Assembly (NCBI GenBank): GCA_963826515.1
Contig: CAWGXI010000009.1
Coordinates: 1-64,000 of the forward strand
Source: DATFVJ01 sp963826515
Lineage (GTDB): Bacteria > Actinomycetota > Actinomycetes > Streptosporangiales > Streptosporangiaceae
Length of the DNA stretch: 64,000 bases
Direction: 5' to 3'
In this document: positions 17,603 through 26,573 of the stretch, piece by piece
Numbering within the stretch: the first letter of the stretch is position 1
Layout: each line of letters begins with the position of its first letter
Notes under the pieces: generated by a model
The model's input: the letters and a program-made list of their open reading frames with translations, nothing else
Database searches by the model: none
Told to the model about the DNA's origin: nothing
Translations under genes and position numbers: made by a program

Positions 17603-18568
17603 CTAGCGGGTCGTATGGGCCAAGTCGCCCTTGTCCCCGGGCACGGCAGCCGAGACTTCGTCGCCGCGGTAAACGGCAGGCCGCTGCGGCTTCGGCTCGC
17701 CCCGCAGGCCGGTGCGGGCGAGTAACTCGCCGGTCACCGCGTCGACGATCGCGGCCCGGATAGGCGGGCTCCACCGCCGCGCGTAGATGGCGAATACGAT
17801 GTCGGCCTCCCGGCCGGCGACCTGACCGGGGTACGCGGCGTACCGCCAGCAGAGCTCGCGCCACACGTCAGTCGGCTCGGTGCTGGTCAGCAGGGCGCTG
17901 TGACGGCGCCAGACCCGGCTCGAGCGCAGCGCGGCGACCGTACGTTGCGGCGAGAAGGTGCGGCGCTCGCATGGCTCACGGTAACCGAGCCGCACGAGCG
18001 CCTCGCCAAGCTCGGGAGACAGCGCGCCGAGCAGGACAAGCTCGGCCGCGACGAGCACGACAAGCAGACGGGCTTCGAGCGTGCCGTGCGCCGCGCCAGG
18101 GATGATGGCGCCGGTGGTCAGCCGGATCGGCGGCACGCCAACGGTGGCGGCGGCCGCCGCGCTGAAAAGGGCGGAGCGGGCGATTGTGCGCAGGCTGAGC
18201 GGGGTGCTGCTGAGGTCGCCGAAACAGCCGCACCCGGCGTCGGGCCGGTGTGCCCGTAGTTCGATGAGTGCGGCTGTCGCGGTGACGAAGAGCAGGACCA
18301 CGCCGAGCCGCACCAGGGTTGCCGCGGCCGGCCAGACCCCTGCGCGGCTCGCCGTGGCCACCAGCATGAGGCCGAGGCCGAACTCGATCGCGCACATGAC
18401 CATCGCTGCGGGCCGCCGCAGGTGCAGCGGGAAAATGGCGGTCGCCCCCAGCCCCTGGTCGATTGACCGCGTTCGTGCCGCGCGGACCGCCTTGCCAGCG
18501 CAGGCGAGAACAAGCAACACGGCAAGCAGTGGGATCTGCATCTCGCGGAATGCGCTTAGCATCCTCAT
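17603..18568 (-). CDS. MauE/DoxX-like redox-associated membrane protein
   Basis: 321 residues. About five hydrophobic segments in the first 190 residues, with CGCFGD after the second or third helix, the motif of MauE-like proteins that support disulphide or cofactor maturation of exported enzymes. The C-terminal ~120 residues are soluble and not recognised. Its ATG overlaps the stop of the preceding gene (ATGA), so the two are translationally coupled and likely one functional unit. No mauA/B genes are nearby, so methylamine use is not implied. Confidence 0.7.
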   Translation of the reverse strand: MRMLSAFREMQIPLLAVLLVLACAGKAVRAARTRSIDQGLGATAIFPLHLRRPAAMVMCAIEFGLGLMLVATASRAGVWPAAATLVRLGVVLLFVTATAALIELRAHRPDAGCGCFGDLSSTPLSLRTIARSALFSAAAAATVGVPPIRLTTGAIIPGAAHGTLEARLLVVLVAAELVLLGALSPELGEALVRLGYREPCERRTFSPQRTVAALRSSRVWRRHSALLTSTEPTDVWRELCWRYAAYPGQVAGREADIVFAIYARRWSPPIRAAIVDAVTGELLARTGLRGEPKPQRPAVYRGDEVSAAVPGDKGDLAHTTR

Positions 18569-19530
18569 CCACCGACTCTGATGGTTGTGTTAAAACAGCC
18601 ATTGTGCAGTTCGCCACCCAGTTCGACGAAGCTGGTCATTGTGAGCTCGACGATCCGGCCGCGTGGTGACATCCCGCACGTCAGGCATCGATCGCAGAAG
18701 CGGCTAGCCGCCGAACCGCACGCGGTCACCCGGATGGCGCCGGACGCTCCCGTGCAGTCGTTCCGTACCACCAGCGTGCTGCCGATGGACAGGTAGGGAA
18801 GCCGCGCGCAGCTCACGGCACTGTCGCAGGGTCCGGCGCCGGGTTCGCATCCGGACATTGGGTCGAGGGCGGGATAGGCCGCTCCCGGTAAGCCGGGTGG
18901 ATCCTCGACGGGTTCATGCCAGCTCGCGCTGCCGCTGATGGCGTCGGGCACGTGGCCCCTGACGAGCGCGGCGCGCGGCACGTGATCGCTGTGATACGGC
19001 GGCTGGGAGGTGGCGGGGACGAGCCCTTCGATGGCGCCGCCGCGGCGCAATCCGATTACGTCGATGAGATACCCGGGCTCGAGTTTGGGGAAGCGGACCA
19101 GAATCCTCCCGGAGGATCGGCCGGAGAAGACGAGCAGGACGCGGCCGCGCGTGTGGCCCTGATCGACGAGCAGCATGTTGCCTGTCCGTTCGACGATGGT
19201 GCCGGTGACGCGCCCAATATCGGCCCAGATCCGGTCCACGGCGAGTCGATGCTCATGGCGCCGTAAGACGATGCGGCAGCCGGGGTTGAGCGAGGCGGGC
19301 GGCACCGCCGCGCCGCGCCAAGCCGACGTGGTATCCGTCAAGGCGAAGCGCTCTTCCACGCCCGCATCGTTGGCGATCACCAGGATGTGCGGGCTGGCGT
19401 CGAGTACGGTGCCGGTCACCACGTGCCTGTGTGCGCCCGGGCCCTCCGGGTTCATGCCCCCGGTGCCGCCGAAGATCGCCTTCTTGAGCAGCATCCGCCG
19501 GCGCGCGGCATCGCGCGGCTCATACGCCAT
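18565..19530 (-). CDS. Cys-rich hypothetical protein coupled to MauE-like gene
   Basis: The ATG at 19530 has GGAGGGG upstream and is preferred to the frame opening at 19638. The protein begins MAYEPRDAARRRMLLKKAIFGG. Its middle reads as beta-rich repeats (VVTGTVLDASPHILVIANDAG..., VTGTIVERTGNMLLVDQGHTRGRV), and the last 120 residues carry many Cys (MSGCEPGAGPC, VSCARLPY, CDRCLTC), which suggests disulphides or a metal. No export signal is obvious. No family is recognised; pairing with a MauE-type redox protein suggests that protein acts on it. Confidence 0.65.
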   Translation of the reverse strand: MAYEPRDAARRRMLLKKAIFGGTGGMNPEGPGAHRHVVTGTVLDASPHILVIANDAGVEERFALTDTTSAWRGAAVPPASLNPGCRIVLRRHEHRLAVDRIWADIGRVTGTIVERTGNMLLVDQGHTRGRVLLVFSGRSSGRILVRFPKLEPGYLIDVIGLRRGGAIEGLVPATSQPPYHSDHVPRAALVRGHVPDAISGSASWHEPVEDPPGLPGAAYPALDPMSGCEPGAGPCDSAVSCARLPYLSIGSTLVVRNDCTGASGAIRVTACGSAASRFCDRCLTCGMSPRGRIVELTMTSFVELGGELHNGCFNTTIRVGG

Positions 19531-19762
19531 CGGCCCCTCCACGCGACGGTGTGATCCCGCGTGATCACCATGCGTATCATCTGTCCCCCGCGTCAAGTGG
19601 TTCGGCAAGTTTTCCCTGGCCAGGTCACATATGTCCAACCTTTACGGTTGGCCCTGCCGGGGCCACAAATAGCCCGGTGTGCCGGTCGCCGCGGACCTCC
19701 AGAGCGCCAGAATGACAGGGCGCCTGGCTCATCGGCCGTCCGTTGCTGGGTACGGTTAGGGT

Positions 19763-20428
19763 GTGAGCGTCGGGGGCGATCACGTCGTGCCGGATGTGCG
19801 CGGGGGTCTCGCGCCGGAGGTGCGCGGTGGTCACACGGGTCGGCTGGCAGCCGGTGATTACGCGGAGTTCCGCGACTACGTTGCCGCCCGGAGCGCCACG
19901 CTGCTTCGGATGGCGTACCTGCTGACGGGTCACCGGGCTGACGCCGAGGACTTGGTCCAGGTCGCTCTGGCCAAGACATATGAGGCGTGGAACCGCATTC
20001 AGGATCGGCGTGCCGTTGACGGCTACGTGCGGCGCGCGATGGTGAACACGCATATCTCCTGGTGGCGGCAGCGCCGGCTGGAGGAGTACCCGACGGACCA
20101 CATCCCTGAGCAGGCGGTGGACGACCACGCCGGCGACAGCGACGTGCACGACGCGCTGTGGCGGGCGCTTGCGCGACTGCCACCGAGGATGCGTGCGGCC
20201 ATAGCGCTGCGCTTCTACGAGGACATGAGCGAGGCCGAGATCGCAGACGTGCTCGGCGTGAGCGTGGGCACCGTCAAGAGCACGATCTCGCGGGCGGTCG
20301 CCAAGCTACGGATCGACAGCCAGCTGCTTGGTGACTTCGGTGACTATGTGTCGGATACGGCCGAGGGAAAGGGCAGGTCAGCAGCGCCGGCGGCCGATGA
20401 CGGGCAGATTCCAGTGCTGGCGGAGTGA
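19763..20428 (+). CDS. SigE-family ECF RNA polymerase sigma factor
   Basis: 221 residues. Region 2 (FRDYVAARSATLLRMAYLLTGHRADAEDLVQVALAKTYEAWNRI) and region 4 (ALARLPPRMRAAIALRFYEDMSEAEIADVLGVSVGTVKSTISRAVAKLR) are typical of the actinobacterial SigE group. Start is a GTG directly after TACGGTTAGG, consistent with a leaderless message. No anti-sigma gene follows; the next gene, an acyl-CoA synthetase, is 70 bp away on the same strand, and a divergent Cys-rich/MauE operon lies upstream. Confidence 0.85.
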   Translation: MSVGGDHVVPDVRGGLAPEVRGGHTGRLAAGDYAEFRDYVAARSATLLRMAYLLTGHRADAEDLVQVALAKTYEAWNRIQDRRAVDGYVRRAMVNTHISWWRQRRLEEYPTDHIPEQAVDDHAGDSDVHDALWRALARLPPRMRAAIALRFYEDMSEAEIADVLGVSVGTVKSTISRAVAKLRIDSQLLGDFGDYVSDTAEGKGRSAAPAADDGQIPVLAE

Positions 20429-20498
20429 CGTGACGCCTGCCACATGAGATCCTGCCCCAGGAAGTCCGGTTTGAGGCCTTGCTGTCAGGAGGTGCGCG

Positions 20499-22187
20499 GT
20501 GCGTAGCACGATGATGGATGTCCCGCTGACGGTTGCCGCGATCATGCGGTACGGGAAAACGGCTTTCGCCGACTCCCGGGTGGTGACCTGCACTGAAGAA
20601 GGGACGCGCAGCCGGTCCTACGGGGAGGCAGGGCGCCGGGCGGCGCAGCTGGCAAATGCCCTGCGCCGGCTCGGTGTGGACGGCGATCAGCGGGTGGCGA
20701 CGTTCATGTGGAACAACGTGGAGCACCTGGAAGCTTATCTCGCGGTGCCGTCGATGGGTGCGGTGCTGCACACGCTGAACATCCGGTTGTCGGCGGATCA
20801 GCTGGCCTTCATCGCCAACCACGGCGCGGATGATGTGATCATCGTGGATGCGACGCTGGCGGCTGTGCTTGCGGCGGTGCTGCCCGCGATGGAGACGGTC
20901 CGGCATGTGATCGTGACCGGGCCGTCCGGCGAGGTGGCTGCGGTGGCTGCGGAGCAACTCGCGGGCGCGGGCCCGGAGGTCCACCTGTACGAGGACCTGC
21001 TCGCGGCGGAATCTGAGTTGTTCGGCTGGCCGGATCTGGATGAGCGGGAAGCGGCGGCGATGTGCTACACCAGCGGCACGACCGGCAATCCGAAGGGGGT
21101 TGTGTACAGCCACCGGTCGGCTTACCTGCACGCGATGGCCATTTGCACGGGGAACGCCTTCGGCGTGTCGGCCGAGGACCGTGTGCTGCCGGTGGTTCCG
21201 ATGTTCCATGCCAACGCGTGGGGCCTGGCGTATGCGGCCGTTATGGCGGGCGCTGATCTGATCATGCCGGACCGGTTCCTGCAGCCCGAGCCGCTGATGC
21301 GGCTGATCGCCAGCGAACGGGTCACGCTGGCTGGTGGTGTCCCGACGGTCTTCAACGAGCTTCTGCGCTATGTGCGGGCTAACGGCGGCGACCTGTCGTC
21401 GCTGCGGATGGTGCCGTGCGGCGGCTCCGCGGTGCCGCACGCATTGATTGAGGGGTTCGAGAACGAGTTCGGGGTGCATGTGGTCCATGCCTGGGGGATG
21501 ACGGAAATCTCGCCGGTAGGAAGCGTGGCGCACCCGCCGCGCGGAATCACCGGGGAGGACGCGTGGCGGTACCGCGACTCCCAGGGCCGGTTGCTCGCCC
21601 TGGTTGAGGGCCGGCTGGTCGGCGACGGCGGGAAGGTGCTCCAGAACGACGGCTCGGCCGTCGGCGAGATCCAGGTGCGTGGCCCATGGGTGACCGGTTC
21701 CTACTACGGTGACGAGGATCCGGGCAAGTTCGATGATGGGTGGCTGCGAACCGGTGATGTCGGCACCATCGACGGCCGCGGCTATATCACGCTTACCGAC
21801 CGGGCCAAGGATGTGATCAAGTCGGGCGGTGAGTGGATCTCGTCTGTCGAGCTTGAGAACGCGCTGATGGCGCACCCGGATGTGGTCGAGGCGGCTGTCG
21901 TCGGCGTGCCAGACGACCGGTGGGGTGAGCGCCCGTTCGCGGCCGTGGTGCTGCACGAGGGCGCATCTGCGGGACCGGCGGAGCTGCGGGAATTCCTGTC
22001 GTCGAAGGTGGCCCGCTGGCAGCTTCCCGAGCGCTGGTCGTTCGTCACCGAGGTGCCCAAGACCAGCGTCGGCAAGTTCGCCAAGACGCGCCTGCGTGAG
22101 GGCTACGCCAAGGGCGAGTACGACGTCGCGGTGCCCGGCGTCCAGGAAGCGGAGCCGGGCGCCCAGGAAGCGGAGCCCGGCACTTAG
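20499..22187 (+). CDS. long-chain fatty-acid-CoA ligase (AMP-binding)
   Basis: GTG at 20499 six bases after AGGAGG. 562 residues of the adenylate-forming superfamily: P-loop AMP motif CYTSGTTGNPKGVVYSHRS, VVPMFHANAWGL, the A5 block HAWGMTEISP, the A7/A8 blocks WLRTGDVGTIDGRGYITLTDRAKDVIKSGGEWIS, and the catalytic Lys in TSVGKFAKT. It activates a fatty or related carboxylic acid with ATP and CoA in the cytoplasm. The end holds a duplicated 7-residue unit (QEAEPGx twice), another short tandem repeat. A 93-bp piece of its 5' end is copied at 9222. Confidence 0.9.
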   Translation: MRSTMMDVPLTVAAIMRYGKTAFADSRVVTCTEEGTRSRSYGEAGRRAAQLANALRRLGVDGDQRVATFMWNNVEHLEAYLAVPSMGAVLHTLNIRLSADQLAFIANHGADDVIIVDATLAAVLAAVLPAMETVRHVIVTGPSGEVAAVAAEQLAGAGPEVHLYEDLLAAESELFGWPDLDEREAAAMCYTSGTTGNPKGVVYSHRSAYLHAMAICTGNAFGVSAEDRVLPVVPMFHANAWGLAYAAVMAGADLIMPDRFLQPEPLMRLIASERVTLAGGVPTVFNELLRYVRANGGDLSSLRMVPCGGSAVPHALIEGFENEFGVHVVHAWGMTEISPVGSVAHPPRGITGEDAWRYRDSQGRLLALVEGRLVGDGGKVLQNDGSAVGEIQVRGPWVTGSYYGDEDPGKFDDGWLRTGDVGTIDGRGYITLTDRAKDVIKSGGEWISSVELENALMAHPDVVEAAVVGVPDDRWGERPFAAVVLHEGASAGPAELREFLSSKVARWQLPERWSFVTEVPKTSVGKFAKTRLREGYAKGEYDVAVPGVQEAEPGAQEAEPGT

Positions 22188-22412
22188 GAATGAGCCGCGG
22201 CTTGGCTCACTGCGAGATGGGTATCGTTGCCTGTGCCGCAGATCAGGAGGCGTGCTCGCGCCAGCGATCGGCCCGGTAGTCCGCCGAGCACGTTCCTAGC
22301 GGTCGCGCCGCGCGGCAGCCGTTCGGGATGAGCATCGATGGTCCGCGGATGGCACCGCTTTGCCCCGCCGGCGCCGGGGCCGGTACGCTGTCCCGGACCG
22401 TATGGTCGTTCT

Positions 22413-22501
22413 GGAGGCTTCGCCTAGTCCGGTCTATGGCGCCGCACTGCTAATGCGGTTTGGGTTCGCGCCCATCCGGGGTTCAAATCCCCGAGCCTCC
22501 G
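22413..22501 (+). tRNA. tRNA-Ser(GCU)
   Basis: Acceptor arms GGAGGCT/AGCCTCC, anticodon loop CTGCTAA (anticodon GCT), long variable arm, T-arm CGGGGTTCAAATCCCCG, discriminator G. CCA is not encoded. Confidence 0.92.
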
Positions 22502-22875
22502 CCACCCAGGGGTTACCGACAGAATTGCCGGTCTCAGACCGACAGAACTCTGGCGGTGGCCTGTTTTTTGAGTATGGCGCCGGGGTCTGACACCGGCGCG
22601 GGTCGCTGCGTGGCGTGGTTTTGGGGGCGCTGGTGGTTTGGTTGCAGCGCCTGTGGCGGGTGTGGGTGTGGCTGCCCGGCTGAGTGAAGATGATCCTGGT
22701 GACAGCGAGGCCTGGCGCAGCGGGCACATCGGCCCGGGATGCTTGCCGGTGGCGGGGCAGGTCAGCCGCTGGTATCCGTCGGCGTCGGGGCCGTCCTTGC
22801 GCTTGAGCTGATAAGAAGCGCGGGCGGCGATCTGCTGGTCGTAGAGACATGAACGACTCCCTCGTCGCGTTGCAG
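22502..22875. other. tRNA 3' flank, no gene seen
   Basis: About 370 bases with no supportable gene. A T6 run near 22563 after a GC-rich segment may terminate the tRNA transcript. The large minus-strand frame covering this region lacks family features. Confidence 0.35.
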
Positions 22876-23294
22876 GAGGCCATCGAGCCGGTTACGTCGA
22901 CCTCGGTCCCGTCACCGGCCCTGTGGGCTCGGTCGGCCACGCCGGCCCGGCTGTCGAGATGGTCGCCGCGCTGCGGCGCCGCGGATGCCAGGTTCTCGGC
23001 GCGTGGGCAGGCGCGTCCGACGACGAGGTGTCCGTTGGCGGCTGCAGGCTGGCCGCGGGCATCGTGACGAGCGCGGGGGCTGTTGAGGTCGCCATCCACG
23101 GGTGGGATGTCGCGCAAGCGTGCGGCCGGCACTGGCCGATCCCGCCGCAACTCGCCGATGAGTTGCTCTGGATCTCCCCTCTGCTCGTTACAGAAGGTGA
23201 TCGGCCCCGGGGGTTCGCCGCCCCGGTTGCCGTGCCGCCGCATGCCGGCCCGGGCGACCGCCTGGTCGCCTTCCTAGGCCGGGGCCCGAAGTAA
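22876..23294 (+). pseudogene. C-terminal part of a TIGR03086-type mycothiol enzyme
   Basis: VDLGPVTGPVGSVGHAGPAVEMVAALRR then VEVAIHGWDVAQACGRHWPIPPQLADELL and FAAPVAVPPHAGPGDRLVAFLGRGP match the second half of TIGR03086-type (maleylpyruvate isomerase-like) proteins. The N-terminal metal-binding half is absent; the preceding ~30 codons, in another frame, may be its remains. No convincing start codon or ribosome site is present. Confidence 0.55.
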
Positions 23295-23394
23295 GGTAGC
23301 GACTCTTCAGCGGTCTGGGAAAGCCGTTCGTTGGCGCCGCGACTCCGGGGCAGGCACCGTGGGCCTGGACGGGATCACCGACCGCCCTGGCACG

Positions 23395-23460
23395 GCCCCC
23401 CGGGCACGGCCCGGATCACGGCCCCCGGGCACGGCCCCCCGACACGGCCCTCCGTGACCC
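23395..23460. repeat. GC-rich CACGGCCCCCCGG repeat
   Basis: Five imperfect copies of a CACGGCCC(CCGGG) unit in tandem. Same flavour as the GC palindromes inside dnaE2 (47876) and the DUF59 gene (28279). Confidence 0.6.
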
Positions 23461-23519
23461 TGCGACCGTCAAGATCACCTGCGGCAGTTGACACACGCGG
23501 CCCGCTGCCTGCCTATTTG

Positions 23520-24851
23520 CTAGAACGCGAGCAAGGTGGCATAGAGCAGATATACATTCAATCCGATGATCATCATGGCGATGCAACCGGTCGCCGCGGT
23601 GGTGGCTGGGCGGTTGACCAGCGATCCCATCACGTCGGCTCGACGGGTGAGCAGCAGCAGCGGCACCAGCGCGAATGGGATGCCGAATGACAACACGACT
23701 TGTGAGATCACCAGGCTGCCCGCGGCAGGCAGTCCCAGCCCGAGGACGAGGAGGGCTGGCATCATGGTAAGCCCGCGGCGGACGAATAGCGGAATACGCC
23801 GGCCGATGAAGCCCTGCATGACCACCTGCCCCGCATAGGTGCCCACACTGGAGGAGGACAACCCCGACGCGAGCAGCGCGACCGCGAACGCCAGCGCGGC
23901 GCCGCCGCCGACCAGTCGGCCGAGGCCTGCGTGTGCGGCCTGGATCGAGCCGACAGCCGGGCTGCCCGTGCGGTTGAAGAGCGAGGCCGCAATGAACAAC
24001 ATAAAGAGGTTGATCAGGCCGGCCGCGCCGAGCGCGACGAGCACGTCGAGCCGCTGGAAGCGCAGCAACTCGCGGCGCTCGGCGTCGTCGCGGCACGCCA
24101 CGCGGGACTTCGTCAGGGCGGAATGCAGGTAGACGACATGTGGCATCACGGTCGCCCCGATGATGCCCGCAACGAGCAGCAGGATGCCGGAACTTCCGAA
24201 TCCGGGGACGAGCCCGCCCGCGACGCTGGTCCGAGCAACCCCTACGGCGAAAAGGTCGTAAATGAATCCGAGGAAGACGATGCCGAGCAGACCTGCGATC
24301 GCCAGCTCGAAGCGGCGGTAGCCGCGCTGCTCCAAGGCCAGGATCGCGAACGCGACAATCGCGGTGATCAGCCCGGCGGCGAACAGCGGCACATGGAAAA
24401 GCAGGTTAAGCCCGACCGCCGCCCCGACGAATTCGGCCAGGTCGGTGGCCATCGCGATGAGCTCGGCCTGCACCCACAGGCTGCGCGACACGGTCCGGGG
24501 AAAATGCTCTCGGCACAGCTGCGGCAGATCACTCCCGGTTGCGACGCCGATCTTGGCCGACAGGTACTGCACCAGCATCGCCATCAGGTTGGCTACCACG
24601 ATTACCCATGCCAGCGCGTAGCCGAACTGGGCACCGGCAGCGAAGTTCGTGGCGAAGTTCCCCGGGTCGATGTAGGCGACCGCTGCCACGAACGCCGGCC
24701 CGAGCAGCGCCACGACGCCGCGCATCCGGCCACGCGAGCGCAGTAGCCGCAGCCCACTCTGCTCGGCCGTCCCGGCAGGAGCTGTCACTGGGGAACTGGT
24801 CACGGCCGCCAGCGGCAGCTGAAGCGCCGAGTCCCCGGCCGGTGGCCCCAA
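23520..24851 (-). CDS. mntH: Nramp-family divalent metal transporter
   Basis: 443 residues, about eleven membrane helices. Helix 1 carries the metal-binding DPGN (VAYIDPGNFATN), and helix 6 carries MPHVVYLHSAL with the conserved MPH, both diagnostic of H+-coupled Mn2+/Fe2+ importers. It follows groEL by three bases on the same strand, so it may be the last gene of the monooxygenase operon; iron supply would suit a diiron enzyme, but that link is inferred from position only. Confidence 0.88.
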   Translation of the reverse strand: MGPPAGDSALQLPLAAVTSSPVTAPAGTAEQSGLRLLRSRGRMRGVVALLGPAFVAAVAYIDPGNFATNFAAGAQFGYALAWVIVVANLMAMLVQYLSAKIGVATGSDLPQLCREHFPRTVSRSLWVQAELIAMATDLAEFVGAAVGLNLLFHVPLFAAGLITAIVAFAILALEQRGYRRFELAIAGLLGIVFLGFIYDLFAVGVARTSVAGGLVPGFGSSGILLLVAGIIGATVMPHVVYLHSALTKSRVACRDDAERRELLRFQRLDVLVALGAAGLINLFMLFIAASLFNRTGSPAVGSIQAAHAGLGRLVGGGAALAFAVALLASGLSSSSVGTYAGQVVMQGFIGRRIPLFVRRGLTMMPALLVLGLGLPAAGSLVISQVVLSFGIPFALVPLLLLTRRADVMGSLVNRPATTAATGCIAMMIIGLNVYLLYATLLAF

Positions 24852-24853
24852 CC

Positions 24854-26545
24854 TCAGCCAATCGACGGGCCGAGCCCGAGCGACTGTGGCGTGCTTGAGT
24901 CGGGAGACGGCTGGTTAAGGCCCTCATCGAGCGCGCCGAACTCAGTCATGAGCGCGGGGCTGCCGCCCCAGGGTGTCTGCTCCTCGGCGATCAGGGTGTT
25001 CGTCGTGAGCAGCAGCCCGGCCACCGAGGCACCGTTCTGCAGAGCCGAACGGGCTACCCGCAGCGGGTCGATGATGCCCATCTCGATCATGTTGCCGTAA
25101 CGCCCCTGCAAGGCGTCAAATCCTTCGTCTGGGCCCATCTGTCCCAACCGGGCCACCACTTCCTGGCCGGAGTAGCCCGCATTGGCCGCTATCAGGTGAG
25201 CGGGTTCGGTAAGCACGCGGCGCACGATCTGCACACCTGTCGCATAGTCGTCCTTGACCTGCAGCTCGTCAAGTGCCCCTTCCGCATGCATCAGCGCGGC
25301 GCCACCGCCTGCGACGATCCCCTCGGCCATCGCGGCCCTGGTGGCGGAAAGCGCGTCCTCGACCCGGTGCTGCAGTTCCTTCAGCTCGGCATCGGTCGGT
25401 GCGCCTACCCTGATCACGGCGACCTTGCCGGAAAGCGATCCGATCCGCTCGGTGAGCACGTCTTCGTCGACCCCGAAAGTGGCTCGCGACAGTTCCGCGC
25501 GAAGCTGGGCGATCCTGAACGCGATATCATCGGGGGACCCGGCGCCGCCGATGATGGCGGCCCGCTCCGCGGTCACTCGCATCTGGCTGGCCCTGCCGAG
25601 CTGGGCGATCGTCATCGTCTCCAGGGTGAACCCGGAGTGCTTGCTGTAGACCGCTCCGCCGGTGATCGCGGCGATGTCCTCCAGCTTGTGCAGCCTACGG
25701 TCGCCGAAACCGGGCGCCCGCACCGCGACGCACTGGAAGACGCGATTGACGTGGTTGTGCACCAGCATGCTCAGCGCCGTGCCCTCAACCGCTTCCGCGA
25801 TGATGACCAGCGGGCGCGGCGCTCGCATGATCTTGTCGAGTAGTGGCATCAGCTGCTGGACTTTGGTGATCTTTTCACTGCATAGCAGGATATATGGGTC
25901 GCCGAGAACAGCCTCGAGGCTGGCTGGATTGGTGACCATGTATGGCGAGAGGTACCCGTTGTCGAATTCGAAGCCTTCGACGAAGTCGACGCTCATCCCG
26001 TTCAGGGCCGATTCCTCGACGGTGACGATGCCGCCGTCGCCGACGGTGTGCAACGCCTTCGCGATCACGGCGCCGACCATGGTGTCGTCGTTCGCGGAGA
26101 TCGCGGCCACCCGTGCGTAGTCCTCCTCCGTTTCGACCGGGTGCGCTGCTTCCTGCAGGCGCCGCACCAGCTGGCCGACGGCGATGTCGATACCCCGCTT
26201 AACCAGTACGGGGTTGGCGCCGGCGCCGATCGCCTTCATGCCTTCCCTGACGATCGCCTGGGCTATCACGGTCGCCGTGGTAGTGCCGTCGCCGACGATG
26301 TCGTTTGTCTTGATCGCCGCTTCCTTGACCAGCTGAGCGCCCATGTTCTCGAACTGGTTCTTGAGATGGATCTCGCGCGCGATCGTCACGCCATCATTTG
26401 TGACCACGGGCGATCCGGTGATCTTCTCGAGGATGACGTTGCGTCCCTTAGGCCCGAGCGTCGACTTCACGGCTTCGGCCAGCTGGTCAACACCGGCCAG
26501 CAGCAGGCTGCGGGCCTCCTCGGCGAAACGCAGTTCCTTTGCCAT
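24854..26545 (-). CDS. mimG: GroEL-type chaperonin of the monooxygenase cluster
   Basis: The ATG at 26545 follows GAGGAGG and gives MAKELRFAEEARSLLLAG, the normal GroEL start; 563 residues. Conserved ATPase motifs are GDGTTTATVIAQAIV and the signature AAMAEGIVAGGGAAL. The C-terminus ends in Ser/Pro/Gly-rich sequence and lacks the GGM repeat. No groES is beside it. A stand-alone GroEL downstream of the alcohol dehydrogenase is a hallmark of mim/prm alkane monooxygenase operons, where it is needed to fold the hydroxylase large subunit. Confidence 0.9.
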   Translation of the reverse strand: MAKELRFAEEARSLLLAGVDQLAEAVKSTLGPKGRNVILEKITGSPVVTNDGVTIAREIHLKNQFENMGAQLVKEAAIKTNDIVGDGTTTATVIAQAIVREGMKAIGAGANPVLVKRGIDIAVGQLVRRLQEAAHPVETEEDYARVAAISANDDTMVGAVIAKALHTVGDGGIVTVEESALNGMSVDFVEGFEFDNGYLSPYMVTNPASLEAVLGDPYILLCSEKITKVQQLMPLLDKIMRAPRPLVIIAEAVEGTALSMLVHNHVNRVFQCVAVRAPGFGDRRLHKLEDIAAITGGAVYSKHSGFTLETMTIAQLGRASQMRVTAERAAIIGGAGSPDDIAFRIAQLRAELSRATFGVDEDVLTERIGSLSGKVAVIRVGAPTDAELKELQHRVEDALSATRAAMAEGIVAGGGAALMHAEGALDELQVKDDYATGVQIVRRVLTEPAHLIAANAGYSGQEVVARLGQMGPDEGFDALQGRYGNMIEMGIIDPLRVARSALQNGASVAGLLLTTNTLIAEEQTPWGGSPALMTEFGALDEGLNQPSPDSSTPQSLGLGPSIG

Positions 26546-26573
26546 GAGTCCTCCTCGGACGTGTGCGATCGGG

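Noticed and set aside
20274..21956. 560-codon minus-strand frame opposite the sigma factor and acyl-CoA synthetase
   Set aside because: Antisense shadow of two clear genes; His/Arg/Pro-rich with no domain.
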